Positions 31,836-38,940 of a DNA stretch of 39,756 nt are shown here, in pieces. The translations under genes were made by a program, and so were the position numbers. The notes under the pieces were generated by a model. That model ran no database searches. It was given only the letters and a program-made list of their open reading frames with translations, and was not told the DNA's origin. The stretch comes from Hamadaea sp. (lineage in GTDB: Bacteria > Actinomycetota > Actinomycetes > Mycobacteriales > Micromonosporaceae): positions 1-39,756 of the forward strand of contig NZ_JABFVK010000108.1 of assembly GCF_013362815.1 (NCBI RefSeq), given 5' to 3'. Within the stretch, counting starts at the first letter, position 1. Every line of letters begins with the position of its first letter.

Positions 31836-33245
31836 GTGCGGAGTATGGAGCAGACCGACCAAGCGCCCATTACCCGAGCCGACGTCGGCTTCCGATCGGA
31901 CCGCGGCCCGCTGCTCATCTCCCTGATGCTGTCCATCGGCCTGGTGGCGATCGACTCCACCGTCATCGCCACCGCCGTGCCCTCGGTCGTCGAGAGCCTC
32001 GGCGGGTTCCACCAATTCCCCTGGCTGTTCTCGGTCTACCTGCTCGCGCAGGCCGTCACCGTGCCCATCTACGGCAAGCTCGCCGACCTGTTCGGCCGCA
32101 AGCCCATGATGCTGCTCGGCATCGGGTTCTTCCTGGCCGGCTCGATCCTCTGCGGCTTCGCCTGGTCCATGCTCGCGTTGATCGTCTTCCGCGCCGTGCA
32201 GGGTCTGGGCGCCGGCGCGATCCAGCCGATGAGCATGACGATCGTCGGCGACGTCTACACGACCGCCGAGCGCGGCAAGGTCCAGGGCTACATCGCCAGC
32301 GTGTGGGCCGTTTCCTCGGTGGTCGGGCCGACCCTCGGCGGCGTCTTCTCCCAGTTCGCCACCTGGCGGTGGATCTTCTTCATCAACATCCCGCTGTGCC
32401 TGCTCGCCGCCTTCATGCTCATGCGCAACCTCCGCGAAGACGTGGTACGCCGCAAGCCCGTCCTCGACTATCGGGGCGCAGTCCTCCTCACCACCGGCGT
32501 CACGCTGCTGATTCTCGGCCTGCTCGAAGGCGGCGAGGCCTGGTCCTGGACGTCCTGGGCCGGGATCGGCGTACCAGCGGCCGGGTTGGCGCTGCTCATC
32601 GCGTTCGTGCTGGTCGAACGCCGGGCGGCCGAACCGGTGGTGCCGCTGTGGGTGTTCCGGCGGCGGATTCTCCTGACCGGCAGTCTCGTCTCGGCCGGAG
32701 TCGGCATGGTCCTCTTCGGACTGACCTCCTACGTGCCCGCCTACGTGCAGGGCGTGCTCGGGACAGGGCCGCTCGTCGCGGGCTTCGCGCTGGCCACGTT
32801 CACCCTCGGCTGGCCGCTCGCCGCGTCGCAGTCCGGGCGGGCGTACATGCGGTTCGGGTTCCGCACGACGGCGATCATCGGCAGTTCGGTGGCGATCGCC
32901 GGGTGCCTGCTGACCACCTTTCTCGGTACGCATACCCCGGTGTGGGTCGTGGGGGCGGTCTGCTTCGTCGTCGGCCTCGGCATGGGCTGGACGGCCGCCC
33001 CGACGCTCATCGCCGCGCAGGCGACCGTCGGCTGGTCGGAGCGCGGGGTGGTGACCGCCGCCAACATGTTCTCCCGCTCGGTCGGCGGCGCGGTCGGTGT
33101 TGCGTTGTTCGGCGCGATCGCCAACTTCGCGCTGCCGGATCTCGCCCGCGCGTCCAGCCACGTCTTCATCTCGGTCGCCGTGATCGCGATCCTCATGGGC
33201 GCTGCGGTGGTGGCGATGCCGCGTACGCCGGTCGCCGCTCAGTAG
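31836..33245 (+). CDS. MFS drug/proton antiporter, DHA2 (EmrB/QacA) type
   Basis: 469 residues with 13-14 hydrophobic helices. N-terminal GLVAIDSTVIATAVPSVVESLGG is the DHA2 motif with the intramembrane Asp; GKLADLFGRKPMMLLGIGFFLAGSILCG is motif A; GPTLGGVFSQFATWRWIFFINIP is motif C plus the next helix. An inner-membrane exporter of unknown substrates. GTG 31836 fits a leaderless start; ATG 31845 with AAGGTG upstream is the alternative. Divergent from the E1 gene across about 38 bp with no obvious local regulator. Confidence 0.93.
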   Translation: MRSMEQTDQAPITRADVGFRSDRGPLLISLMLSIGLVAIDSTVIATAVPSVVESLGGFHQFPWLFSVYLLAQAVTVPIYGKLADLFGRKPMMLLGIGFFLAGSILCGFAWSMLALIVFRAVQGLGAGAIQPMSMTIVGDVYTTAERGKVQGYIASVWAVSSVVGPTLGGVFSQFATWRWIFFINIPLCLLAAFMLMRNLREDVVRRKPVLDYRGAVLLTTGVTLLILGLLEGGEAWSWTSWAGIGVPAAGLALLIAFVLVERRAAEPVVPLWVFRRRILLTGSLVSAGVGMVLFGLTSYVPAYVQGVLGTGPLVAGFALATFTLGWPLAASQSGRAYMRFGFRTTAIIGSSVAIAGCLLTTFLGTHTPVWVVGAVCFVVGLGMGWTAAPTLIAAQATVGWSERGVVTAANMFSRSVGGAVGVALFGAIANFALPDLARASSHVFISVAVIAILMGAAVVAMPRTPVAAQ

Positions 33246-33309
33246 CGCTCCACCTCTCCGTGCGACACGGACGTCCTGATTCTGGTGATATGCCGGAATT
33301 GGCGGCAGG

Positions 33310-34176
33310 ATGAACTCCGTGAAGCGCTTGAGCCTGCTCGCCTGCACCTGGCTGCTCATCGGCCTCGCCACGCCGGCTCAGGCGGAATCGGCCGACCCCG
33401 TCCTCGTCGGCGCGGGTGACATCGCCGCCTGCGGGAGCGGCTCCGTGCGTACGGCGAAACTCCTGGACGCCATCCCGGGCACGGTGTTCACCCTGGGCGA
33501 CAACGTCTACCCGGACGGCAGCGCGCGCAACTTCGACCGCTGCTACGACCCGACCTGGGGCCGCCATCGCGACCGGACCCGGCCGACCGTCGGCAACCAC
33601 GACTACCGCACCGACGGCGCGTGGCCGTACTTCGCGTACTTCGGCGCGAGCGCGGGCGATCCCGACCTCGGCTACTACTCCTACGACCTCGGCAGCTGGC
33701 ACGTCGTCGTGGTCAACTCCAACTGCGACCAGGTCGACTGCGACGCCCAGCTGCGCTGGCTGGACGCCGATCTCACCGCGAGCAAGGCGAAGTGCACCGT
33801 CTCGATGTGGCACCACCCGCTCTACACCTCGGGACTGGACCACCATCCCGCCAAGTGGATGCGCCCGTTCTTCGAGACCCTGTACGCACACGGCGTCGAG
33901 CTGAACCTGAGCGGCCACAACCACAACTACGAGCGGTTCCAGCCGCTGGACGGGGACGGGAACGTCGACCTCGACCGGGGTGTGCTGCCGATCGTGGTGG
34001 GCACCGGCGGCGCTTCGCACTACGGCTTCGGCCGCGTACGCCCGCACTCGCTCGTGCAGAACGACGACACCTACGGCGTACTGAAGCTGACCCTGCGTTC
34101 CGACGCGTACGCCTTCGAGTTCGTGCCGGTGGCCGGCAAGACGTTCACCGACTCCGGCACCGGAACCTGCCACTGA
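33310..34176 (+). CDS. secreted purple-acid-phosphatase-like metallophosphoesterase
   Basis: 288 residues. A signal peptide (KRLSLLACTWLLIGLATPAQA-ES) precedes a calcineurin-like phosphoesterase domain with all five metal-binding blocks: VGAGDIAACG, FTLGDNVYPDG, PTVGNHDYRT, SMWHHPLYTS and LSGHNHNYERF. Acts outside the cell on phosphomonoesters or diesters and could serve phosphate scavenging. Starts at ATG 33310 (AGG directly before) or GTG 33319; both give a signal peptide. It has three Cys pairs consistent with export. Confidence 0.92.
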   Translation: MNSVKRLSLLACTWLLIGLATPAQAESADPVLVGAGDIAACGSGSVRTAKLLDAIPGTVFTLGDNVYPDGSARNFDRCYDPTWGRHRDRTRPTVGNHDYRTDGAWPYFAYFGASAGDPDLGYYSYDLGSWHVVVVNSNCDQVDCDAQLRWLDADLTASKAKCTVSMWHHPLYTSGLDHHPAKWMRPFFETLYAHGVELNLSGHNHNYERFQPLDGDGNVDLDRGVLPIVVGTGGASHYGFGRVRPHSLVQNDDTYGVLKLTLRSDAYAFEFVPVAGKTFTDSGTGTCH

Positions 34177-34193
34177 CGGCTTGCCCGGGCGGC

Positions 34194-34199
34194 TACAGT
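34194..34199 (+). promoter_or_regulatory. leaderless -10 hexamer TACAGT
   Basis: Ends 7 nt before the ATG at 34207, which favours that start over the GTG at 34198 overlapping the hexamer. Confidence 0.5.
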
Positions 34200-34206
34200 G
34201 CACGGG

Positions 34207-35793
34207 ATGAGCGCCGTCGAGATCGCCGCCCCGATCACCGCCGTCACCGTCTTCCCCGACCAGGCCCGGATCACCCGGTCGGGCTCCACCGCCCTGCGTA
34301 CCGGTGAGCAGCAGGTCTCGATCGGGCCGCTGCCGCTCGGACTGCTCCGGGACTCGATCCGGGTGACCGGACGCGGCCCGGCGACCGTTCTCGGGGTCGA
34401 CCTCGTCACCCGGCGGGCCGCCGAACCCGACGACGAACTCGTCACGGCGTTGACCGACCAGATGCGGGAGATCGACGGGCAGATCGCGGCGCTCGCCGAC
34501 GCCGATCAGGTCGCCACCGCGCGGGTCGCCTTCCTCGAGCGGCTGGCGATGCGTACGGCCAGCGCGTTGTCCACCGCGGAGATGGAGCGCGTGGGCACCT
34601 TCGCGGACGGGCTGGACGCGCAGCACACCGAGGTCCTGAAGGCGCGGCGCGAGCGCGAGCGGCAGCGCGAGGATCTGCTCAAGCGCCGGGCGGCCGTGGA
34701 GCGCCGGCTGAGCGATCTACGCGGCCGCCGTCAGCCCGACCGCCTGCTGGCCGTCGTCACGCTGACCGCCGACGAGGAAGGCGAAGCCGACCTCGACCTG
34801 AGCTACGTCGTGCACGGCGCGAGTTGGACCAGCAGCTTCGACCTGCGGCTGACCGGCGAACGGCTCGACCTGAGCTGGTACGCCCTGGTCACCCAGCAGA
34901 CCGGCGAGGACTGGCCGGAGTGCGACCTGCGCCTGTCGACCGCCCGACCGGCTGGTGCGCTCGCGGTGCCCGAGCTTGATCCCTGGTACGTCGACGTCCT
35001 GCGGCCTCGGCCGGTGGCGGCCCCCGGTGCCTACGCCATGGCCGCCGAAATGAGCGACATGGCAGTGGGCGCCGCCATGCCGCGTTCCCCGGCCGCCGCT
35101 CCGGCGGCGCAGGTGATGGCCAAGCGGGCAGCAGCTCCGCCCATGATGGAGGCGTACGCCTCGGTCGAGCAGGGTCCGGTCGCGGCCACCTACCGTCCAC
35201 AAAGGCCGATCGCAGTGCCCGCCGACGGAACCGGCCACCGGACCGTCATCGGCACCTTCGAGATGCAGGCCCGCCTCGACTACGTGACCGCCCCGGTGAC
35301 GGCGGAGGAAGCAGTGCTCCGCGCGACCGTCGTCAACTCGACGACGCATACGCTGCCACCCGGCCGGGCCTCGCTGTTCCACGACGGGGACTTCGTCGGC
35401 GCGACTTCTCTGGAACCGTGGGCCCCGGAGGAGGAGCGCGAACTCGCCCTGGGCGTCGACGACCGCGTACGCGTGGAGCGGGAGCTCACCAAGCGCAGCG
35501 CCTCGAAGGCCACCCTGGGCAGCAGCCGACGGACCGAGACGGAGTACGAGATCCGGGTGGCCAACCACACCGACCGCCCGATCACGGTCACCGTCCTCGA
35601 CCAGGTCCCCATCTCCCGGGACGGCGCGATCACAGTGAAGGACACGATCGCCGAACCCGCTCCGGCCGAGCGCTCCGAACTGGGCGTCCTCACCTGGAAA
35701 CTGGCCCTGGCTGCCCAGGGAGCGGCGAAGATCCGGCTCGGCGTACGGGTCGAGGCAGCGAAGGGTGTCGAGATCGCCGGCTGGCGGGACTAG
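34207..35793 (+). CDS. MuiA-family (DUF4140/DUF4139) protein
   Basis: 528 residues. The N-terminal DUF4140 region (about 5-105: APITAVTVFPDQARITRSGSTALRTGEQQVSIGPLP) is followed by a charged helical stretch (about 90-180, probable coiled coil with KARRERERQREDLLKRRAAVERRLSDLRGRR). The DUF4139 C-terminal region covers about 200-528 (DLSYVVHGASWTSSFDLRL, VTQQTGEDWPECDLRLSTARP, WKLALAAQGAAKIRLG). A Met/Ala/Pro-rich segment at about 275-320 (AMAAEMSDMAVGAAMPRSPAAAPAAQVMAKRAAA) looks disordered. No signal peptide. The family name comes from a mucoidy inhibitor; the biochemical role is unknown. Its TAG stop interlocks with the convergent gene's TAG. Confidence 0.9.
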   Translation: MSAVEIAAPITAVTVFPDQARITRSGSTALRTGEQQVSIGPLPLGLLRDSIRVTGRGPATVLGVDLVTRRAAEPDDELVTALTDQMREIDGQIAALADADQVATARVAFLERLAMRTASALSTAEMERVGTFADGLDAQHTEVLKARRERERQREDLLKRRAAVERRLSDLRGRRQPDRLLAVVTLTADEEGEADLDLSYVVHGASWTSSFDLRLTGERLDLSWYALVTQQTGEDWPECDLRLSTARPAGALAVPELDPWYVDVLRPRPVAAPGAYAMAAEMSDMAVGAAMPRSPAAAPAAQVMAKRAAAPPMMEAYASVEQGPVAATYRPQRPIAVPADGTGHRTVIGTFEMQARLDYVTAPVTAEEAVLRATVVNSTTHTLPPGRASLFHDGDFVGATSLEPWAPEEERELALGVDDRVRVERELTKRSASKATLGSSRRTETEYEIRVANHTDRPITVTVLDQVPISRDGAITVKDTIAEPAPAERSELGVLTWKLALAAQGAAKIRLGVRVEAAKGVEIAGWRD

Positions 35794-36041
35794 TTGCCGC
35801 TCTGCGCGATCTTCATCAACACGAAGAAGACGGCGACGATCACGAGCAGCATGATGAACGCCTGCCGCGAGTGGGAGATGTAGAGCCCGAAGGCCGCTTT
35901 CCGGGCGGCCTTCGCCTTCGGCACGCCACCCTTGGCCCCCTTCCAGGTGTTCTTCGCCGCGCCCATACGCACCCAGCGAGCACCCATCAGCAGACCGAGG
36001 CCGAGACCCAACGCGACGAAGACGACCGCACCCTCCTTCAT
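35790..36041 (-). CDS. small two-helix membrane protein
   Basis: 83 residues. Two hydrophobic helices, about 4-23 (GAVVFVALGLGLGLLMGARW) and about 57-77 (QAFIMLLVIVAVFFVLM), flank a basic central loop (RMGAAKNTWKGAKGGVPKAKAARKAAF). The ATG at 36039-36041 was chosen because TACCTT lies 7 nt upstream, a leaderless signal. I do not recognise a named family. It precedes DUF4235 in no obvious operon (separate promoters) and ends head-on with the MuiA-like gene, both stops using the same CTAG. Confidence 0.78.
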   Translation of the reverse strand: MKEGAVVFVALGLGLGLLMGARWVRMGAAKNTWKGAKGGVPKAKAARKAAFGLYISHSRQAFIMLLVIVAVFFVLMKIAQSGN

Positions 36042-36048
36042 GGACACG

Positions 36049-36054
36049 AAGGTA
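36049..36054 (-). promoter_or_regulatory. leaderless -10 hexamer TACCTT
   Basis: Read on the minus strand, 7 nt before the ATG at 36041. Confidence 0.5.
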
Positions 36055-36121
36055 ACGGTGCGCTCACCCGGCGTATATCGGACGATTGTGCTATTGCGTT
36101 CCGCCCGGGACTTCGAGGCGC

Positions 36122-36388
36122 TCAGCCGGGCCACTTGCCGGTGACCGCCCGGAAGCTCTGCGCGCCACCCCGGTCGACGGCCGCCTTGACGACGGCGAAA
36201 ATCGCGCCCTGAAGCGCGGCCGCGATCAGGATCTCCGGCCATTCACTGCGTTCGTCGGTCGCCCGCGGCGCGTCCGGTTCGCCGGAGGCCAGTTTCCAGA
36301 CCTGCTTGAACGCAATACCGGCGAGTACGCCCGCCAGCGCACCGCCGATCAGGCCCACCGGCTTGTACATGATCTTGTTCGCGTTCAT
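36122..36388 (-). CDS. DUF4235 membrane protein
   Basis: 88 residues. Features of DUF4235: NKIMYKPVGLIGGALAGVLAGIAFKQVWKLASGE near the N-terminus with one glycine-rich helix, then PEILIAAALQGAIFAVVKAAVDRGGAQSFRAVTGKWPG with a second helix. It is a small inner-membrane protein common in actinobacteria, without assigned function. AAGGAGG is an ideal ribosome site before the ATG. A hairpin at 36405 separates it from the GNAT gene upstream. Confidence 0.9.
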   Translation of the reverse strand: MNANKIMYKPVGLIGGALAGVLAGIAFKQVWKLASGEPDAPRATDERSEWPEILIAAALQGAIFAVVKAAVDRGGAQSFRAVTGKWPG

Positions 36389-36404
36389 GTACTCCTCCTT
36401 CCCT

Positions 36405-36458
36405 GTTGATCTAGGCGAGAAACGGTCGCCGGGGCAGCCATTTCTCGCCTAGATCGAC
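36405..36458. terminator. hairpin overlapping the 3' end of the GNAT gene
   Basis: Fifteen perfect pairs (36408-36422 with 36441-36455) extended by a G-T and two pairs at the foot, GTTGATC/GATCGAC. The right arm contains the GNAT stop codon (36449-36451), so terminator and coding sequence overlap. Confidence 0.75.
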
Positions 36459-36949
36459 TGGTCGCCCACCGAGGAGGGCGAGGACGACGCGAGCGCCGCC
36501 AACGCGTCACCCGTCACCCGATAGGGCACCCACTCGGTCAACGCAGTAGCGCCGAGCGACTCGTAGAAGGAACGAGCGGGGTTCCAGTCGAGCACCCACC
36601 ATTCGAGGCGGGCGTACCCGCGCTCGACGCAGAGGCGCGCGAGCTCGCGGAGCAGCGCCTTGCCGTAGCCGCCGCCGCGGGCGGTTGGGCGTACGTAGAG
36701 GTCTTCGAGGTAGATGCCGTGCACGCCGCGCCACGTGGAGAAGTTCAGGAACCAGATCGCGTAGCCGACGACGTCACCGGCGGGAGAAACTGCGACGTGC
36801 GCGTACACGGCCGGCGAAGGACCGAACAGAGCGGCGGAAAGCTGAGCGACAGTGGCGACGGCTTCCGCAGGAGCCTTCTCAAAGAGAGCCAACTCGGCGA
36901 TCATCGCGTGGATCGCCGGGACGTCGGCTGGGTTTGCCGGGCGGATCAC
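36449..36949 (-). CDS. GNAT-family N-acetyltransferase
   Basis: 166 residues. VIRPANPADVPAIHAMIAELALFEKAPAEAV at the N-terminus, LEDLYVRPTARGGGYGKALLRELARLCVERGY as the acetyl-CoA loop and ARLEWWVLDWNPARSFYESLGATALTEW as the C-terminal motif place it close to diamine/spermidine N-acetyltransferase-like GNATs (SSAT type). The GTG at 36947-36949 overlaps the PhzF stop (GTGA), so the two are translationally coupled. Substrate not assignable from sequence, though a polyamine or thialysine is possible. Confidence 0.92.
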   Translation of the reverse strand: MIRPANPADVPAIHAMIAELALFEKAPAEAVATVAQLSAALFGPSPAVYAHVAVSPAGDVVGYAIWFLNFSTWRGVHGIYLEDLYVRPTARGGGYGKALLRELARLCVERGYARLEWWVLDWNPARSFYESLGATALTEWVPYRVTGDALAALASSSPSSVGDQSI

Positions 36950-37755
36950 GGGTTCACCGCCTGCTCTGTCAGGACTCCGTCCAGCACCGTTACGGCGTAC
37001 CCCTGAAGAATCACGCGCGAACCGCGGAGCTCGACGCGGACCTGGCCGGAGCGTGGCGAGGCTTGGAGGCCGACCAGCGAGGTCGCGCCGAATCGCGCGC
37101 CCCAGAACGGCCCGAGTGCGGTATGCGCGCTGCCGGTGACCGGATCTTCCGGGATGCCCACGCCGGGGCAGAAGACGCGCGAGACGAAGTCCTGGCCGGA
37201 GCCGGGTTCGGCCGGGGCGGTGACGATGACGCAGCGGGCGCCGAGCTCGGCGAGGCCGGCGAGATTCGGGCGCAGTTCGCGGACGGTGAGGGCGGATGGC
37301 AGCTCGACCAGCAGGTCGCCGAGGTCGCCGGTGTGGTAGACGCCAAGCGGCGCGACGCCAAGCGAGTCTACAAGCGACGGTGGCGGTTCGGTGACGGTCG
37401 TGGGACTGGCCGGGAAGTCCATGGTGATCAGGCCGTCCCCGCTTACGCTCGTCAGAAGTGAACCGCTCAGCGTGTCGAATTGCGCCTCGTCGGCCAGGCC
37501 GTCCTGGTGGAGCGCGTGTGCGGTCGCCAGCGTGGCGTGCCCGCACATCGCGACCTCGGTGGCCGGGGTGAACCAGCGCAGTCCCCACTGCTCGCCGAGC
37601 GGCCGGGTGAAGGCCGTCTCCGCGCAGTTCAGCTCGGCCGCGACCCGCTGCATCCAGCCTTCGTCCGGCCAGTCGCCGACGGGCAGCACACACACGCCCG
37701 CCTGGTTGCCCCGGAACGCCTTCTCGGTGAAGGCGTCGATGATCCTGATCCGCAT
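36946..37755 (-). CDS. PhzF-family isomerase/epimerase-like protein
   Basis: 269 residues. The PhzF fold is two linked hotdog-like barrels. The catalytic Glu46 is in ELNCAETAFT, and the second-half motifs are TPATEVAMCGHATLATAHAL and GIPEDPVTGSAHTALGPFW. N-terminal IRIIDAFTEKAFRGNQAGVCVL is typical. Most members outside phenazine clusters have unknown substrates; no phenazine genes are present. The ATG at 37753-37755 follows TAACTT by 6 nt (leaderless). Coupled to the GNAT gene downstream. Confidence 0.93.
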   Translation of the reverse strand: MRIRIIDAFTEKAFRGNQAGVCVLPVGDWPDEGWMQRVAAELNCAETAFTRPLGEQWGLRWFTPATEVAMCGHATLATAHALHQDGLADEAQFDTLSGSLLTSVSGDGLITMDFPASPTTVTEPPPSLVDSLGVAPLGVYHTGDLGDLLVELPSALTVRELRPNLAGLAELGARCVIVTAPAEPGSGQDFVSRVFCPGVGIPEDPVTGSAHTALGPFWGARFGATSLVGLQASPRSGQVRVELRGSRVILQGYAVTVLDGVLTEQAVNP

Positions 37756-37761
37756 GAAGCG

Positions 37762-37767
37762 AAGTTA
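37762..37767 (-). promoter_or_regulatory. leaderless -10 TAACTT sharing the sortase stop codon
   Basis: Read on the minus strand, 6 nt before the PhzF ATG. Its TAA is the sortase stop codon (37765-37767). Confidence 0.5.
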
Positions 37768-38403
37768 TCGGACCGCGGTCAGGACGGCGAAGACCACCAC
37801 GTTGTCTTGATACTCGCCGCCCGCGAACGGCCCGCCACAGGTCACCAACCTCAGCTCCGCGCGCCGGGCCAGGCCATAGATGTCGCCGCTCGGGAAGGCG
37901 TCCTTATGGTATGCGCGGACGGCCTCCACGGTGAACACGGCGGTACGCCGATCGGCCCGGTCGACGGTGACTTCTGCGCCGACGGGCAGCCGGCCGAGGT
38001 CGTAGAAGACGGCGGGACCGGCCGGGGCGGCGTCGACGTGGCCGAGCAGGACTGCCGCGCCCACCTCGCCGGGAGCGGGCCCGTGGTTGTACCAGCCGAC
38101 GACCATGGGCGCGGAGAGCGGCGGGACCTGGACTTCGCCGGCGTCGTCGACCCCGACCGGGGTCACGTCGGCGTCCACCGAGATGGCCGGGATGGCGAGC
38201 TTGACCGGCTCGGAGCGGTCGAGTCCGCCGTCTGCGCCCTGGACGCCGCCGATCAGGCCGTGTGTCACCGACACCGGTGGTTCGGGTCCCAAGGTGGCCC
38301 AGCCGAGCAGCACGATTCCGGCGATGCCGGCCGTGATCAGGATGGGCTCGGGAATCCTGATCTTCCCGAGTCTTCCCAGGAATTTAGGGAGCTTGACGCG
38401 CAT
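37765..38403 (-). CDS. class F-like sortase lacking the usual arginine
   Basis: 212 residues. One N-terminal membrane helix (about 20-38, ILITAGIAGIVLLGWATLG) then a sortase domain: KLAIPAISVDADVTPVGVDDAG, VVGWYNHGPAPGEVGAAVLLGHVD (catalytic His in LLGHVD) and AELRLVTCGGPF (catalytic Cys in LVTC). The end reads GGEYQDNVVVFAVLTAVR; related enzymes usually carry Arg shortly after the Cys, in FDR...YRDN-type sequence, but here there is none before the last residue. It overlaps the substrate-like gene by 20 bp. Expected to attach that protein to a wall or pilus acceptor, if active. Confidence 0.9.
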   Translation of the reverse strand: MRVKLPKFLGRLGKIRIPEPILITAGIAGIVLLGWATLGPEPPVSVTHGLIGGVQGADGGLDRSEPVKLAIPAISVDADVTPVGVDDAGEVQVPPLSAPMVVGWYNHGPAPGEVGAAVLLGHVDAAPAGPAVFYDLGRLPVGAEVTVDRADRRTAVFTVEAVRAYHKDAFPSGDIYGLARRAELRLVTCGGPFAGGEYQDNVVVFAVLTAVR

Positions 38404-38914
38404 CTCCTCGCCGCCTTGTCAGCACCAGACCGGCCGCGGCGCTCACGGCCAGGACGACACCGGCGAGGGCGACACCCCGCTGCGTACCGCCGGAAGCCGT
38501 GGAACCGTCGCCTGTGGTCGGAGCGCCGTTGGGCGCCACGACGAGGTTTCCGGTGCCGGCCTCCCCGGTACTGCACCACACCTTGAGCTGGTAGGTGCCG
38601 GGCAGGGTCGAGTCGGGGACGGTGACCTCGGCGGCGTACGCGCCGGGGCCGGACGAGTCGGGTGCGCGCTTCATGCCGATCTGCGACGAACCGCCGATCG
38701 ATTCCGCGCTGAGCGTCGCGCCGGTCGCGTCAGTGCCACAACCTGCGATGACGGTGGTGGTGCCACCGGGTCGGACGGTCTCCGGAGAAACCGTCACGGT
38801 CGCAGTGGCTGTACCAGCCGCAGAAAACGCGGTGCCAGCCGCGGCGAACGCGGGTGTCGCTATCAGTAGCCCCGTGACCAGCGAACTGGCGGCCACTGCG
38901 AGCAAGCGGCGCAT
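38384..38914 (-). CDS. secreted, probably sortase-anchored surface protein
   Basis: 176 residues. Signal peptide MRRLLAVAASSLVTGLLIATPAFA, then a beta-rich, two-Cys ectodomain with VSPETVRPGGTTTVIAGCGTDATGATLS and LPGTYQLKVWCSTGEAGTGNLVV (immunoglobulin-like), a linker with APTTG at about 131-135, an 11-residue spacer, a hydrophobic helix GVALAGVVLAVSAAAGLVLT and an RRRGDARQAP tail. This is the layout of a cell-wall sorting signal, with Ala replacing Leu of LPxTG. It is encoded just before the sortase and overlaps it, so the pair is probably enzyme and substrate. TAACCT lies 6 nt before the ATG. Confidence 0.85.
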   Translation of the reverse strand: MRRLLAVAASSLVTGLLIATPAFAAAGTAFSAAGTATATVTVSPETVRPGGTTTVIAGCGTDATGATLSAESIGGSSQIGMKRAPDSSGPGAYAAEVTVPDSTLPGTYQLKVWCSTGEAGTGNLVVAPNGAPTTGDGSTASGGTQRGVALAGVVLAVSAAAGLVLTRRRGDARQAP

Positions 38915-38920
38915 GACTTC

Positions 38921-38934
38921 AGGTTAGCTAGGAT
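38921..38934. promoter_or_regulatory. two leaderless promoters in a 26-bp divergent gap
   Basis: Minus -10 TAACCT (38921-38926) and plus -10 TAGGAT (38929-38934) are separated by 2 bp; each stands exactly 6 nt from its start codon (ATG 38914 minus, GTG 38941 plus). The -35 of each promoter would fall inside the other gene. Confidence 0.65.
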
Positions 38935-38940
38935 CTGGGG

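Noticed and set aside
31797-33371. Long minus-strand open frame (524 codons) across the MFS gene
   Set aside because: The translation is Arg/Asp/His/Gly-rich low complexity without any domain; the plus strand has a clear MFS protein. High-GC third positions keep the opposite frame open.
33193-34626. Long minus-strand open frame (477 codons) over the phosphatase and MuiA genes
   Set aside because: It covers two well-supported plus-strand genes and has no recognisable motif, so it is an antisense shadow.
36946-37755. Phenazine biosynthesis locus suggested by the PhzF-family gene
   Set aside because: No other phz-like gene is present; most PhzF homologues in actinobacteria are not involved in phenazines.
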